From assembly GCA_947247005.1 (NCBI GenBank), contig OX365956.1:8514089-8578088 (forward strand): a stretch of DNA of 64,000 bases. Direction: 5' to 3'. Shown here piece by piece: positions 1 to 48,600 of the stretch (position 1 is its first letter; each line of letters begins with the position of its first letter). A program made the position numbers and the translations under genes. The notes under the pieces are model-generated. The model saw only the letters and a list, made by a program, of their open reading frames with translations, was not told the DNA's origin and searched no databases. Source of the stretch: Spisula solida. Its lineage: Eukaryota > Mollusca > Bivalvia > Venerida > Mactridae.

Positions 1-39
1 AACGGATTGTATTCTTATATTCACTGCCAGTCAGGACAG

Positions 40-1189
40 TATGACCCACCCCTCAACTTAGTGGTCTCCACCTTAACTACACAAGGAACACTTTGAGACT
101 ACAAGAAAGTTACACTACAATCGTGTTGCATTAACACAGTATCAGTTTAGAAAAATATTAGAAAAATGTCTTACATTCGCTGGAATAAATACAAAAAACA
201 TTAAAAGTCATTCGATCCTTCCGAATAGGTGCTGCTATAAATGCAGTCATAAAAAATATCCCAGAACATGTAATAAAAAAATAGAAAAACCATACTGGTC
301 TAACAGATTTTTAACATTGCTAGACCAGTTTTGAAACCTGTATTACAATATTTATAATATAAACTATTTAATATGATAGTCCTTTACTTTGAACCAATAT
401 TTAACAATCTGAGTAAACCTATTGACATACATAGGGTAACGACCGAGTTCTCCGTAAACAGCAGCCGTGCATGTACTTTGTTTGACACACAATATTTGTT
501 TACAGAATTTTAAATGGACGCGTTCTTACTCTTTAGATTGTGTAAAGCCCCACACAGGACAAGCATAGTTTATAATGGACCCAATGAAAGAGTCGAATAA
601 CTGGACTGCTATCTTTGGTAATACATCGTATTTTGTTTATATGTTTCATTAATACATTCATAGCCTTTAATGACTTTCCAATAACATATTGCTGGTTTAA
701 CACAAATGATCCCGTATAGTTAAAAACAACACCTAGGTAATTAAAATCATTTACAACGTCTAATAATGAATTGTTATAATACCATATTTCGTTGTTCCGT
801 ATCGGTCCTCTCTTGGGGAAAACAACAATTTTAGAGTTTGCGGTATTAACTTCTTGGCCCCAAAAGTTACAATAATCATTCAGACGATTCAAACTATTCT
901 GCAAATCTTCAACCGAATGACCAACTATTACCTTGTCGTCTGCGAAAAGCAAAATCATAATACACAACTCATATATATTCATTCCACAATCGAAGTTTCC
1001 CTGGAGACTCAATTCTATGTCCTCTAGAAATAGAGTGAACAATATTGGGGAATTATTTTGACCCTGTCTTAGTCCAATAGATATATCGAAAAAATCAGTT
1101 AAGGAGTTACAGCCCTTGACGCATGATTTGACAGATGTTGATTTTTTGTTATAAATTACAATTGTTATATCATTGATGGATTTGTCCAA
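40..1189 (-). mobile_element. Degraded non-LTR retrotransposon (LINE) reverse-transcriptase fragment
   Basis: The longest open stretch (1189 down to 533, 218 codons) reads as the C-terminal half of a LINE reverse transcriptase. It has the GLRQGQNNSPILFTLFLEDI block and an FADD active-site motif in LLFADDKVIVG, followed by NSLNRLNDYC and a FNYLGVVF segment. Below 533 the frame is broken but homology continues: about 480-375 encodes ELGRYPMYVNRFTQIVKYWF, and about 340-300 encodes WSSNVKNLLDQYGF, both typical of the region after the polymerase domain. Frame breaks and the missing N-terminal half (no endonuclease) mean it is dead. The clade was not resolved. Confidence 0.8.
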
Positions 1190-1281
1190 GGTAAATAATT
1201 GTTTGATTAAACTATTGATTTGCTCGAACTAGAATACGGTTGGTACATGCACTTGGTGGAAAGCTGATTTATGAGCCTCCA

Positions 1282-1720
1282 GGCCCAATTCCACGAAAAA
1301 ACGGAAGTTATTGCTCAGCTATGATTGCTATTTAGAATTTATTATATGACTAAATAATAGTCTTGTTATGTAGATTGCTACCAAAAACTCAGTGTTTATT
1401 GCTAAATAATGATTTAGTAGGTCATTTGTATATTAAATGCTCATGGAAATCCAACAGTAATGAACAATAAGACTTCGTACTTGAGCTTGTTATATAACGG
1501 ACTTAAGTTTTTGCTTTTGATGTTTATAACTTTAAAGCACCTTTTCTGTAAAAATCAGACTTATGATGTACTAGTATTGCTCTTACTATAAGATTGGCAT
1601 CTAACTGTGATCAAACAATATATACATGTATTCATGAAACTCATTTAACCAACACAATATGTTTTTAAAATAGCAGTCTCAGATGAGCAATAGTATAAGT
1701 TTTTTCGTGGAATTGGGACC
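1282..1720. mobile_element. MITE-like element with CCAATTCCACGAAAAAAC inverted ends (copy 1)
   Basis: The left end GGCCCAATTCCACGAAAAAA is mirrored at the right end by TTTTTTCGTGGAATTGGGACC. About 440 bp of non-coding AT-rich sequence lies between. A second copy of the same family is at 49272-49701, colinear through most of its length (for example the shared ATGCTCATGGAAATCCAACA). No transposase is encoded, so I infer a non-autonomous DNA element. Confidence 0.75.
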
Positions 1721-1724
1721 AGGC

Positions 1725-1937
1725 GTGGAGACGGTTGTATCTGACAGATTGTTTCAATAAGTGAGTGTTCTGAGGAGGAATGGATAATGGTACTGTTAAT
1801 GCAAAGTTATCTGTCACAACCGCCCGCGTAAACCCACATTCAACACGATCGATTAGTACAGGTGTGTCAGGACTAAGTTCTAACATCATAAGTACATTTA
1901 AGTGATCAAAACTTTTCCTGCCCAATAGCCGAGTCAC
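1725..1937 (-). other. Unrecognised open frame next to a MITE
   Basis: On the minus strand 1937 down to about 1725 is open, and its composition is more protein-like than its surroundings (stretches such as SFDHLNVLMMLELSPDTPV and DNFALTVPLSIPPQNTHLL). A weak acceptor-like TTAACCAG lies just upstream at 1938-1945, and the frame runs into the MITE end at 1720. It could be an isolated exon, a retrotransposon or pseudogene fragment, or chance. I do not recognise the family. Confidence 0.25.
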
Positions 1938-4162
1938 TGGTTAACAGCTATGGTCTTGAGGGCCTTATTTTGAAAATATACAATTTACTGCGAGTTCAAA
2001 TCCCAACAATGTCTAGATTTTTTTAGTTTTGCTTAAACTACATACTTATGTATATTAATGATTTTGCTCATTCTGGTAATTACATACATACAATGAATAA
2101 ACTAGATCTATTCGCATATGTATTCCAGCACACCAGAATTGAGTTAATCATATGAAGCTGGAAATTCTGCAATTTTTGCATTCAATGTACATGTACTAGT
2201 TAATATTAAAAAACATAGCGTATAAGTATCAAGCAGCTACTTTTTTCGCAAAGAAAAGTATGATAAAATTAATTTGTCGATACAAAACCATCAGAAAAAA
2301 TATTATTAAAAGCATAACAAAGAAAAAGCTTATCAGACTGGATTCGAACCTTTACTTGGATTTCACCATTGATTTATGCTGATACCATGCATTTAACGCA
2401 CTACGCTAAGAACACTAATGAAATAAAATACGCTTATTTTAATACATACACTTAACACATCTTATACGTGTGCATGTATATATTTACTCATAACCCGGTC
2501 AATACGTGTTTGATCTTGTTAAAATTTTCAACATATGCAGCCTGGACATGTGGCATTACAATTCAATTGGATTTTTATAAAATCTGATAACAATTGTCAC
2601 AAACAGAATAAACAAATGATGACATCAACAAAAGCTAATGTCACACGTTTTTGTAGTGTGTTCATCGGGTGTTTGTCAGGTTGTTAATGCAGCTATGCAT
2701 CCTCTTTGTTGATCAAGTTTGAGTTGAAGTCTATCTACTTATCACAGATCCAGAAATAAATATAACAATGATAAGAATAAAGCACAATTTAAGTTTATAA
2801 CTACGCACTTTTTGTATGAAAATTCAATTTTGGAAGAGTTACCCCCCTTTGACCATAAAATTTAAATTGTATTCTTAAAAGTTGAAAATCACCATTTTGT
2901 TGAGTGAAAAATCGCATAAATTTGTGTTTTTTGAATGTAACAATATATCTAAAATTTTAATTGACCATATCTAAAAATAATTTGCTCCTACGCGTAAATT
3001 TCTCGTGCATTTTACGTGTTTTGATGTTTCATGGTCCAGAGATCCGCTTTATTTAATTTTGAAGACAAAACGATATTAATCTAATCTTGTGTTATTCAAT
3101 AGCATTTACACAAAATTTCATGCAGAAATATTCAAAAATAATAAAAGTTATACGGTAAAAACACGTGCAGACTTATAAGATTTGTTAAGTGTAAAGCTAT
3201 GGTCAAAGATGGTATGAGTAAAATAAGAGCGCTGATTGGTCAATACATACATTTACCTATTAAGAAATGGAACATTCTGGTGGCTTTGACAGATATCTTT
3301 GAATCGACAGTATATATAATAATATATATTCAAGCGGCAGTCGGTGGATTGGATTGGACACTGAGGCTAGTACTAGAGTCCCTTCTCATACCTGTTGTTG
3401 TACAGTATATTTATTATTGGTATGACCACAAAGGCGTTGACTGTCATGTACAATTGGGTGTCATATGCATATAACATGCTGTATATGTATGAAGAAAGTT
3501 ACCCTTATTTCGTCGAGGCATTCTATCGTAGAATCAATATGGTTTCTTAACTTAACACTGAAAGTCAACGTAACGTATCGTATTTACATCATATAATAAT
3601 GTTAAAGTCATTCATTTCATATGTGCCAACTAGGTCTATGTACACTATTACAGACGTTAGCGCTGACCAAGTACAGATGAGTCCAGTTTACATGGCAGTT
3701 ACTTGGTCCGGTGTGTGTGTGTGTTGTACGGTTTGATGTAGACGAATCGTAGCTACCATATCTGTATCTGTATCTGTATCTTGGTAGTTTCCCCCTTTAA
3801 TCTCAGGGGCACTTCGTCTTCAACGAATATCTTCTTTTCCTTATGAATATATCCTTACGATATCATTTAATTCTCTCAATCATCGTTTTAATAAACCCAA
3901 CTCCACGAATATTATAGCACTATTTCACAACGTCGTGCTCTAGTCCATATTCATGCGCAAGGCTAATCACAAAAAACATTAACTGTTCCAACTTCAACGT
4001 ATAGTAAATAAACTTTAAGTGAATAATCATTACATTCCATTCGTATAAAAGTAAATGTACAAACAGTCCATACATTTAGCAATCAATGTGAATTAACGAA
4101 TAACTTAATTAACATATTTACAGTTATCGAGGTAGTAACTTGTCGCGACTGGGTCATGTTTA
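1938..4162. other. Intergenic stretch; one tRNA-like SINE trace, otherwise nothing recognised
   Basis: AT-rich sequence. At about 2415-2335 on the minus strand there is a perfect B-box (GGTTCGAATCC) with A-box-like sequence upstream, suggesting a tRNA-derived SINE head. At 3752-3780 there is a short TATCTG hexamer run. A 91-codon open frame at 3199-3474 has no recognisable motif and is treated as chance. Confidence 0.5.
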
Positions 4163-5135
4163 CTACCGCTGTATAACAAGGGAGACAATAGAGTCTACAG
4201 TTGAGCAGTTGGCTAGGAGGAGTGCTCTCTCTTGATGTAGGGAATGAGCCAACACTGCACTGCATCTTTCAACATCAATCATCTGTTTTCTGGATGGTGA
4301 CAGTAACTTTCTAACAGAGTTGTGTGTGCAGTCTAAGATAAATTGTAGAAGGAGGTTGTTGTCTTCTAATAACTGAAGGCCATTTTTACTGCACTGGTTT
4401 GCTAGCTTCTTGATCTTTTCCATATGTTTACACCTAACTGCCTCCAGTTTATTACACTTCAGTAAGAAGTGTGACATTGACTCTTCTTCTTCTCTGCAAA
4501 TTTGACAGGTTGTCTGTGATTGGGTGTGATTAAATTTTCCGACCCGAGTCTGAAGCATGTATGTACCTGTTATCAGCCTAGCCTTTACCTCTGCTCTGAC
4601 AACTTCATGTGTTTTAGGCTCTACTGATTTCCATACATTATGTGCATCTTGCAATGGGTTTTCCTGTATCTGCAGGTAGGATAAAGATGATTTGACTTTT
4701 GATCTTCTATGTACTTATTTTTCCAATAAATATTCATCTTCTCCCTAAGTGTCTTTTTCCAAGAAACTTTTGATGGTGGGCTGTTGAATAGATGGGTTAT
4801 GTCTGGTAAATCATATTTCTGTAAGATGTTCCTAATTGTTGAAGCGAAGAATTTAGAATCTGGAGCTGATAGACAGATCTGTCTAGAGGGGATTTCATTT
4901 TCAATTGAACCTTGTAGTCTGTTATATTAAGGAAGAGGGATAACCTGTTTTTGTCCAATGTTGATTCTATTGGTTCCACACATAATAGAGTATATACCGC
5001 AGTTGAAGAGGTGCATTCTGGTAGTCCTTGCATAAATCTGCACATCTTCCTCTGTAACCGCTCTAAAGTATCCACATCTTTATTTGTGCAGTGAAGAGAG
5101 GTCTGGGATGGAGAGGACGAAAAAGCAGCTGCCAA
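4163..5135 (-). mobile_element. C-terminal fragment of a second LINE (post-RT region with zinc knuckle)
   Basis: Two minus-strand open stretches in the expected order belong together. 5135-4797 contains LERLQRKMCRFMQGLPECTS and the following AVYTLLCVEPIES, the classic segment after the RT thumb in animal LINEs. 4654-4163 contains CQICREEEESMSHFLLKC, the C-x2-C-x8-H-x4-C zinc-knuckle-like end of such ORF2 proteins. A frameshift separates them and the RT itself is missing. It is not part of the 40-1189 copy, because C-terminal sequence would then precede the RT. Confidence 0.75.
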
Positions 5136-5164
5136 TTACTATATTCATACTTACTCTTAACTTT

Positions 5165-5335
5165 GAGATAGAGGTGTGATACAAGGAATCCGGGAGCGTT
5201 ACCCTAGCTCGTTCCAAATAGACTCCTTGGTTCTTTAGCATGCCCAGTGTATAGCACCGGTACAGACGAGACTACCTCTGGGTTGCCAACCAATTCATCT
5301 CTAGTTCCAGGGTTGGAAACTTTTATTCTTACTTT
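5165..5335. repeat. SINE body fragment (GTGATACAAGGAATC family)
   Basis: This matches other copies in the window at 27404-27505 and 39697-39850, with shared segments GTGATACAAGGAATC, TTGGTTCTTTA and CATGCC..GTGTATAG. The copy at 39697-39945 carries the tRNA-like head; this one has only the body. Confidence 0.6.
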
Positions 5336-5566
5336 TCTTTTTTTCGCATTTTTTTATTCAGAAACCAACGTCGAAATGGTCACGTGTGACCGCGTAAATG
5401 TACAATGTAGATGTGATATTGTACTGCTTCTAGTTGATCTTTCAGTGTATATGTACATGTATATATTATATATGATATATAGTTGTTGAGACCTGGCCAT
5501 TCTTGGAACCTGGGATCTGCCTATAATATATATTAATTTATTATACTCCGATATGAATATTGCTGT

Positions 5567-5950
5567 ATATGACATACTGAGTGCAAAACGGGCTATTTTG
5601 GCGGTATTAAAACATTACAAAATATCAGCGAAAAGTGTGATGTTTTGAAATTGGTTGACTACAGTGTTATTAATCATTTCATTTGAAAATAAATCACTAG
5701 ATCTACAATAGGTGTATATTTACTGAAATGATTAATAACACTGTGGTCCATCGATTCCAAATAATCACACTGTTCGCAATATCAATATTCGTACATATAT
5801 ACGATGATACAAACATGGAATTAGTAATGGATCGGAAAACAAGTTTTTGAAAACTTATATTAATACCTCTCCAATTCCTCTTCGCAATATTTCATGTTTC
5901 ATGTAATGTTTTACCCCAAAATACTCCGTTTTGCACTCAGTATGTCATAT
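5567..5950. mobile_element. 384-bp MITE with long perfect inverted ends, upstream of TPP2
   Basis: The left end ATATGACATACTGAGTGCAA continues as AACGG and is mirrored exactly at the right end (CCGTT then TTGCACTCAGTATGTCATAT). Inside is a second inverted pair, GTGTTATTAATCATTTCA and TGAAATGATTAATAACAC, so the whole element can fold on itself. It has no coding capacity. It sits about 420 bp upstream of the TPP2 start codon and could affect that promoter region. Confidence 0.85.
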
Positions 5951-6367
5951 CACGCATGTTAATTAACATGCGTGGTCATATGCAGCAATACTTATACCGG
6001 ATTCGAGTGCCTGATATCTTTCTGTCAGTTTGATATGTCACCTGCCATACTTTGTGTCACTTTTTTCATTTTCCAAAAATGTTCCATTTCTCGGCAACGC
6101 GGTAGACATGCCAAACTTCAAAGCATCGTAAAAAAGTTTCCCGGGAGTTATTTTTGGAACCTATTTTCTGTGATACTAGGGACCCTAGAGAGTATGAAAT
6201 CAAAGAAATTGAAAACATCTGCATTTTTTCCGCAGATCACCCCCATTTCGGGGTTATTCTACTGGCCTAATTAGCCTAAATAAAAGGACGAGCAAGTGAT
6301 TTAAATTGAAAGGACACCGCATATCGACTAATAACGTGTCGTGATTTACACGTAACTTTTAGTTGCA
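5951..6367 (+). promoter_or_regulatory. Likely TPP2 promoter and 5' UTR region
   Basis: This is the stretch between the MITE and the TPP2 ATG. No convincing TATA box or CpG-rich island was seen, and the transcription start cannot be placed from sequence. The start codon has a favourable context (G at -3, G at +4). Confidence 0.4.
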
Positions 6368-41786
<35,419 letters not shown>

Positions 41787-44700
41787 GAAACATATGATAC
41801 ACATAACGCACAGTGATAGTTCATGTGTAAAATCTTTAAACATTTGCAGACATTCAAATGCATGGATTTGGTAAAAGGCATTTTTGGGGCCAAAAATGGG
41901 TTTATTGAGTTCCATTGAAAGAATGGAAAGAAAATTTAATTATGGTGGGATTTTGTTTGGTTGTGGATTGGAAATGCCTGTGAGGAATGACTAGTATGTT
42001 TGTATAGAGATGCATTGTTTAATAGTGCATTGTGTTGTTATTAAATAGGAACAACTACTAGTAATTATTCTCTAATTAATAAAATTAATTAGCATGGTTA
42101 TCGATTGTAACTTCATACTTTTCTTTGATAGTTTTTTCATACAAATTAATTCGCATTGTAATGCTTCAGCTACTCTACTTTTGCGGAGGTATATAGTGAT
42201 TGTCGTTTGTCCAAGAATGTTAACAAAAACTTTCAAGTTGTTGAACTCCATCAAGGCATTGCTTTCAAACTTGGCATATTTGTTTACCATCTACCTGATT
42301 GACTTAACTAGTTATTATGGACAAGGCTACCACTGGGGCATAAGCCATTTAATGAACACAGTCTTGTTTATACCAATTGTTACTCCATATTTCTCTGGTA
42401 ATAAATTTTTTGTGTGTGTTTTTTTTTTATTTTGGGATTGAAGATTTTAGGATCAGGTTGATATGACTGCATTATACACTTGTAAACATATCATAAATAA
42501 GTATTTATTATTATACTAGATATGTTCATCATTTTATGTTGCCAAAATCATTGATGGGACTAACAACATATAATGATGAGTGATTATGGGATATGTACAG
42601 TCACGTCTCGATACAATAATGCTGTTTGTTCCCTAGCAAAATGTCGTTGAAACAAATTTGTCAGTATACTGAATTGATACAAAGAATATTTTGAAACATT
42701 TGTCCCCAAACAATGATATTAGTATATGAAATTGTCAGTATATCAGGTGTCGTTAAATCGAGACCTGACTGTAGTAGGGCATCTTTGATATTTTTTATTA
42801 AACACTGATAGTTATATGGTGTTAGCTCACAGCCAAAATTATTTCAAAATTTGTATATTGCCTACTATAGAATATTTGTGTTTCTTTTGTTGTAAGTTAT
42901 TTGCTGATTGTGCTACTAGTTAAATTGATGATTACAATAAATTGGTACCTAAGATGAATGCATTATTTTGCTATATTTTTTTCAGTTTTGCTTGACTATT
43001 GAAAGAATAACAAGAGCTATTGTACCTTGATCCCCATTTATTTGGATTCATTAATTGCCATTTTCTTTACTTATAAGCCCATTATTATTATGGATATTTG
43101 CAATCTCATTAAAATCAGACCCTTACATATGCTACATTCCTTTACGCTGTCAGCCTCTCTAGCCCACAATGATGTCACGTAATCGTGGTGCTGTTTCACC
43201 GCACTTTCTATTTGTGAAGGAAGCGATTTGATTGGATGACATAAAGTTCACATCAGAATGACCCTGTACGTAGTGTGGTTAGATCCTATATCAACATAAA
43301 GTAGAGAAGCATAATAAGGGTATGGTTTTAATCAGATTGGGCTATTTGTATCCTATTTACACCACCTATCTCAAGATTGCTTATATTCCAGCTGATTATG
43401 AAAATGACTAGAACATTAAATTATTAAATTCTTTTTTTTTGTCCGAAATTTATTTCTCTGTGTTTCTGTATGTAATTTCTATTCCCTTAAAGTCCTCTTC
43501 ATTTATTCGCTCAAGCTGTTAAACTGGTGATTTTAATACATACTGTCTGTTGAATATTTCAATTTAAAAATACCATATATATGCAGCCATAAGTATATTT
43601 CACACTTAAGTCGAAGATCTACTTCAACATGGAGATGGTAATTTTTACATAAACTCTTGATCTTTTCAATTTGACCAAACATAATGTTAGCATAATAACA
43701 CTGACAGTATGTTTCATAAGTGGTGAGTATCCTGAAGTTACTTGAGGTGTGATATAAACACAAATCGAAAAGGGCTGACTAATGATGTTTTATTTTAATC
43801 GCAGTTTATAAAAACAAATGATGGCCAAAAATAACATGTCAATTTCTCCTCTGGTTGATATGGTATCCTACAGTGGTTCTCACTTTGCTAAAACTTAACA
43901 ACAGGAAAAGTGAAAAAAATATCTAAGTTGCGGAAATATTATAGACGTACGCAATATTTACGGAAAACTAAGAGTTACGCTAGCGTATATGCTTTGATAA
44001 AACAGTACCCAGGTCATTATCTCTGCACTATAACATAGACATCATTAGTTTAAAATGGCAAGTTGTATGGTGTAAGGCACCCATATATATACTAGATGTT
44101 ACGAAATGCATTATCTTTGTTAATTACCTGTATTATAAATTTGTTTAATGTTGTTACAGATTTTGTATACAATATTTTTTCTATTCTCTAGTTTAAATTA
44201 TACTTGTAATATGTTTAAGAATGACACCCTAGAATTCAGTAGCGAATAAAAGTTCTGAAATGAGAGATTTCTTTCTTGTCTGTAAAACATACACCCCTCA
44301 CAATGCATATGGTCTATACATGTATAATGTTATTTTTACCCAGATTATCCGACCAAAAAACAAAGTTATTATATATAGCGATTTATCCACATTTGGTTTC
44401 CGATTGATTACTTTAGTTTGGAATGAGATATCATGATGAATCTTGCTGTAAAGGTAGCTTATATAAAACCTTGCTTGTGATTGAATGTGGGGTTAAGGTC
44501 ACTGTTACTAAAAATAAAATTAGGCTCGGCTGCCACAAAATTCTGGTTTTCATAGAATTTCCATGTCTTGTTTATTAAATAGATTATATTGAATGTTTAT
44601 GAACCAAGTTCATGATAAAAACATTCTCCATGCAGCAACAGGAATCGAGGGAAGCGTTGTGGGCTGTATAACTGTCCATTGAAGTTAAGACATCTCAAAA

Positions 44701-45688
44701 TACATGACATTCTGAAATATAGAATATTAGGCAGATTTGGTGAAGGGTTTGTAAGATGTGCGATAAATTAACTCATTAAAAAAATATATTCTGTAGTAAA
44801 TACACATGAATATTTATTTTCTACAGTCCCTTTATAAAAAGCAAATTTTAATACATGACTGTATACGACTCCAAAAGTGTTGCTATTGACAACTGTTCAC
44901 TAAACCAAAGGAGCAATTACAGTATTAAGTCTAAAAATAGAACATAATAATTAAACTGGAGTGAATTCGAATTCAGTGCAAAATACCTTCAATACAAAAC
45001 AGCTTATCATTTTCATTATTTGCATGATCTTATTACCTTATATACCTGCTTGTAGGGCGATTTGGCTTATATGACGGTTTATGCAAATATCCCAAAATTT
45101 ACTGTTCATAGACCAAGGAGTGTCTTATACTGTATTCTAAATCATGTTTAAATCACCATAGGAACCTGCATGCAGACACTACTACGTCAGTTGAGCTACC
45201 TAGAGACATCTGGACCCCTCTTGTTTTGTGATATCTGTCTAAAGCATATGCACTTTTCTCGCCGACCTCGTCGCCAAATAACTGATGTCTTTTTGCTACA
45301 TTATTAAAAGCTTATCAAAGAAAACAAAGCTTTTTAAATGTAACATATGCATTTGTTGGGCTCGCTTCGCTCACACAATGAAATCTTCTTGCAGTAGAAT
45401 TTGCGAGAATCAAGCTCTTTACAATGAATTTAACGAGAACTTTGTAGCTGGTAAAACATAGTAAAAATAGCCATAATATTTTTTTAAAATATCCCTTATT
45501 TTAACCCTTATTTTGGACTGAATAATGACAAGATTTGTGCATCGGGCCAGCAACCCAGTCGAGTAAAAAGACCCTGACTCCTACACCAGACCGTGTAGGG
45601 TGTCATCAATCAGGTCGACCTATACGCGAGTACATACGGTATTCTAAATCAAGCTCGGTCGTCCTATATGCGAGTACATGCGGTATTC
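41787..45688. other. Convergent intergenic region between TPP2 and the scramblase
   Basis: This holds the 3' UTRs of both genes. A TPP2 poly(A) candidate is at 42078-42083, with another AATAAA near 42936. A 174-bp MITE is at 42598-42771. The rest is AT-rich, without coding signal. Confidence 0.5.
42598..42771. mobile_element. 174-bp TA-flanked MITE, CAGTCACGTCTCGATA ends
   Basis: The ends CAGTCACGTCTCGATA and AATCGAGACCTGACTG are inverted with TA on both flanks. It has the same length and interior plan as 33903-34076 (GTCAGTATA..CCCCAAA). Confidence 0.85.
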
Positions 45689-48600
45689 TTAATCAAGTTT
45701 ATCAGTTTGAATGCTCACCACAAGGAAGGCTGCTCCGAGGATTAGTCCTTTATCAACTATGTCCAGAGTTGGTGCAACTGTAATAACAAGGTATTGTTAT
45801 ATGATAACGTTTGATCGATTATAAAAGTTAGCAACTCTGGCCAGGTGAAGTAATGAACAGTTTTGCAACATTTTGAATCGGGATTGTTTCACTAATAGGG
45901 TTGACACGTTATTCAAGTACATTGTATGCAAATTAGGACAAAACAGAAGATGGACTTATGTATTTAACAACAGAGTTTGTGATGTAATTAATTAGGAAAG
46001 GATTGTGCTGAGTAACACTATTCATTATTTCTCCATGATGACCATATATCAGGATGTGTAAAGATCTGGAGTTATCAGGGGAAATAGAAATTTCGAGGAA
46101 TATCAGGGAATTATCAGGGCATTGGAGGCATTGGAATAAAACTCAGGAAATGTGATAAAATCATTCCGGAATTCAATGAAATATCAGGGAATTAATGAAA
46201 AATAGCAAAAATGTTGAAACTGTTGTTATTGACTCAGTCAAATTCACTTCTGAGAACAGTTAAGGTAAAAAAAAGAAAGAAACAGAAGAATTTAATGAAA
46301 AATAAAAAGTGCATTTAATAGTAATTAAAACATGCAATCTAACACAAGTATGAAGCTATATGCAGGATGTTTGTACTTACTCAATTGTCGTTGATACGAT
46401 AAGATTTGATATCAGGAAAAAAGAACACAAATCAAGGAACTATATCAGTGCATTATCAGGGAATTTCAGATCTGAACGTCTGTACGCACCCCGATATTTA
46501 TACCGCTCATTCATGCAACATGATCATACTTACAAGCCACTTCAAAGAACTCGTGATCAACATTGATATTATCCGTCCTGTCACCTCCCCACTTCTTTTG
46601 TATCTTCCCTACTTGCTGGTCTCCAGTCTTTGATAAAATCTGTAAAAAATAAACAAACATAAATGTGTCCACTCAAATAGAATGGCTACTTAGTGCAAAT
46701 AGTGCAAATGTTAAAGTTTAGGTACAGGTTTTTTAACCTCTAATATTTTCATAGTACATGGACATATTGCTTTGATACTTTGCATACTTGTTCACCATCA
46801 TGACCCCAACCCATACACAGGGGTAGCTAACTCTATTAAGCATTTTAGTGAAATTATGCCCCCTTTTTCAACTTAGCACAAATGTTAAAGTTTAGGTACA
46901 GGTTTTTTAAGCTCTAATATTTTCAAAGTGCATTCACATATTGCTTTACATACTTGTTCACCATCATGACCCCAACCCATACACAGGGGTAGGTAACTCT
47001 ATCAAGCATATTGTTGACATTATGCCCCCTTTTGGACTTCGAAATGCAAATGTTAAAGTTTAGGTACAGGTTTTTCACCTCTAATATTTTCAAAGTGCAT
47101 TCACATATTGCAATGGATACTTGTTCTCCATCATGACCCCAACCCCTACACAGGGGTGGGTGACTCTATCAAGCATTTTGTTGAAATTATGCCCCCTTTT
47201 GGACTTAGAAATGCAAATGTTAAAGTTTAGGTACAGGTTTTTTTACCTTTAATATGTTCAAAGTGCATTGATATGTTGCTTTGATACTTTGCATACTTGT
47301 TCACCATCATGACCCTAACCCCTACACAGGAGAAGATAATATTTAGCATTTTGTTGAAATTGTGCCACCTTTTGGACTAAGAAATGCTTATTTGTTTACC
47401 TTCATGACCAAGAGGACCTACACATGAGTAGGTAATGGTCCTGCATAATTTGTCCAAATTATACCCCTTTTTCGACTTAGAAGCCCCAACCTCTACACAG
47501 CTGAGGGTAATGCTGCTGTTATGAAGCATTTTGTTTTGAATATATAATGATTGTTTTATCCCAGCATGGCGCTGCGAATAGTGGAGCGCGCTGTTCGTGG
47601 ACAGCTCTTGTTGTAATTGTTGATGAAAGGAGGTATTTTAAATTTAATAGGTAAACTAAATAGAGAATCCTACATCGATTGAATTGCATTTAAGATACAT
47701 TGTACTAACATATTAAGTGCTTATGCCTGTGCAGTAATGTGGATAGTCATGTCAAATGGAGAATCCACACTCTCAAGAAGTCTAAAGTCACTGGTTGGTA
47801 ACGTAGTTCACCACATATCATCAGTCTGATAAACGACATGTTTGATAGAGGAAAAAATGTTGCCCATTGAGTATTTAATTATCAAAACAGTACTTTAACC
47901 AATTGCTAGTTAATCAAATAGCTCAGATAACATAAATTAAAAACATTTTTGGAATGTCTACTATATATACGTATATATCAGCTCTGGCATTACAAATCCA
48001 TCTATTATAAGATTTAAATCTTCACGATAAACAAAAATACACGTGTATATATGATACAAACTTGTTCGAACATAAACAAACAACAATGCAAAATCATATT
48101 ACCAAACCATATTGGAAACATAAATCTTTTAAGTGTTGATAGTGAAGATATAACACTTATTGTTATGGTAACGTAGTTCACGCGATATTATTATTGTGCA
48201 TCTTAACCCTTACAAAACTGTATTTACTAGTTAAATGAACAATGTACCTAATGGATACAAACGCAGACAGTATACACAGAGACAGGTTATCTTTTAACGC
48301 AGACACTGACTGCAGACTATGTACATAAAGGGAAAAACGCCAACATGCACAGAAACTGTATAAAACACAGACACCGACCGAAGACACTGAACGTTAAGAG
48401 ATAAAACGTAGAAAACATATACATAGACAGTTTTAAACGCATGCAAACTAACTACAGACGATGTACATGACATCATGCTCAGAGACGGTATAAAACGCAG
48501 ACAGTGACGACTGCAGATATTGTATGTAAAGAGGTAAAATGCAGACATCATACATACACAAAACGCAGACAAAGTGTGATCGTTGTAGCATGAATTTGGT

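Noticed and set aside
3199..3474. 91-codon plus-strand open frame
   Set aside because: No recognisable motif, no splice context, AT-rich hydrophobic composition. Probably chance.
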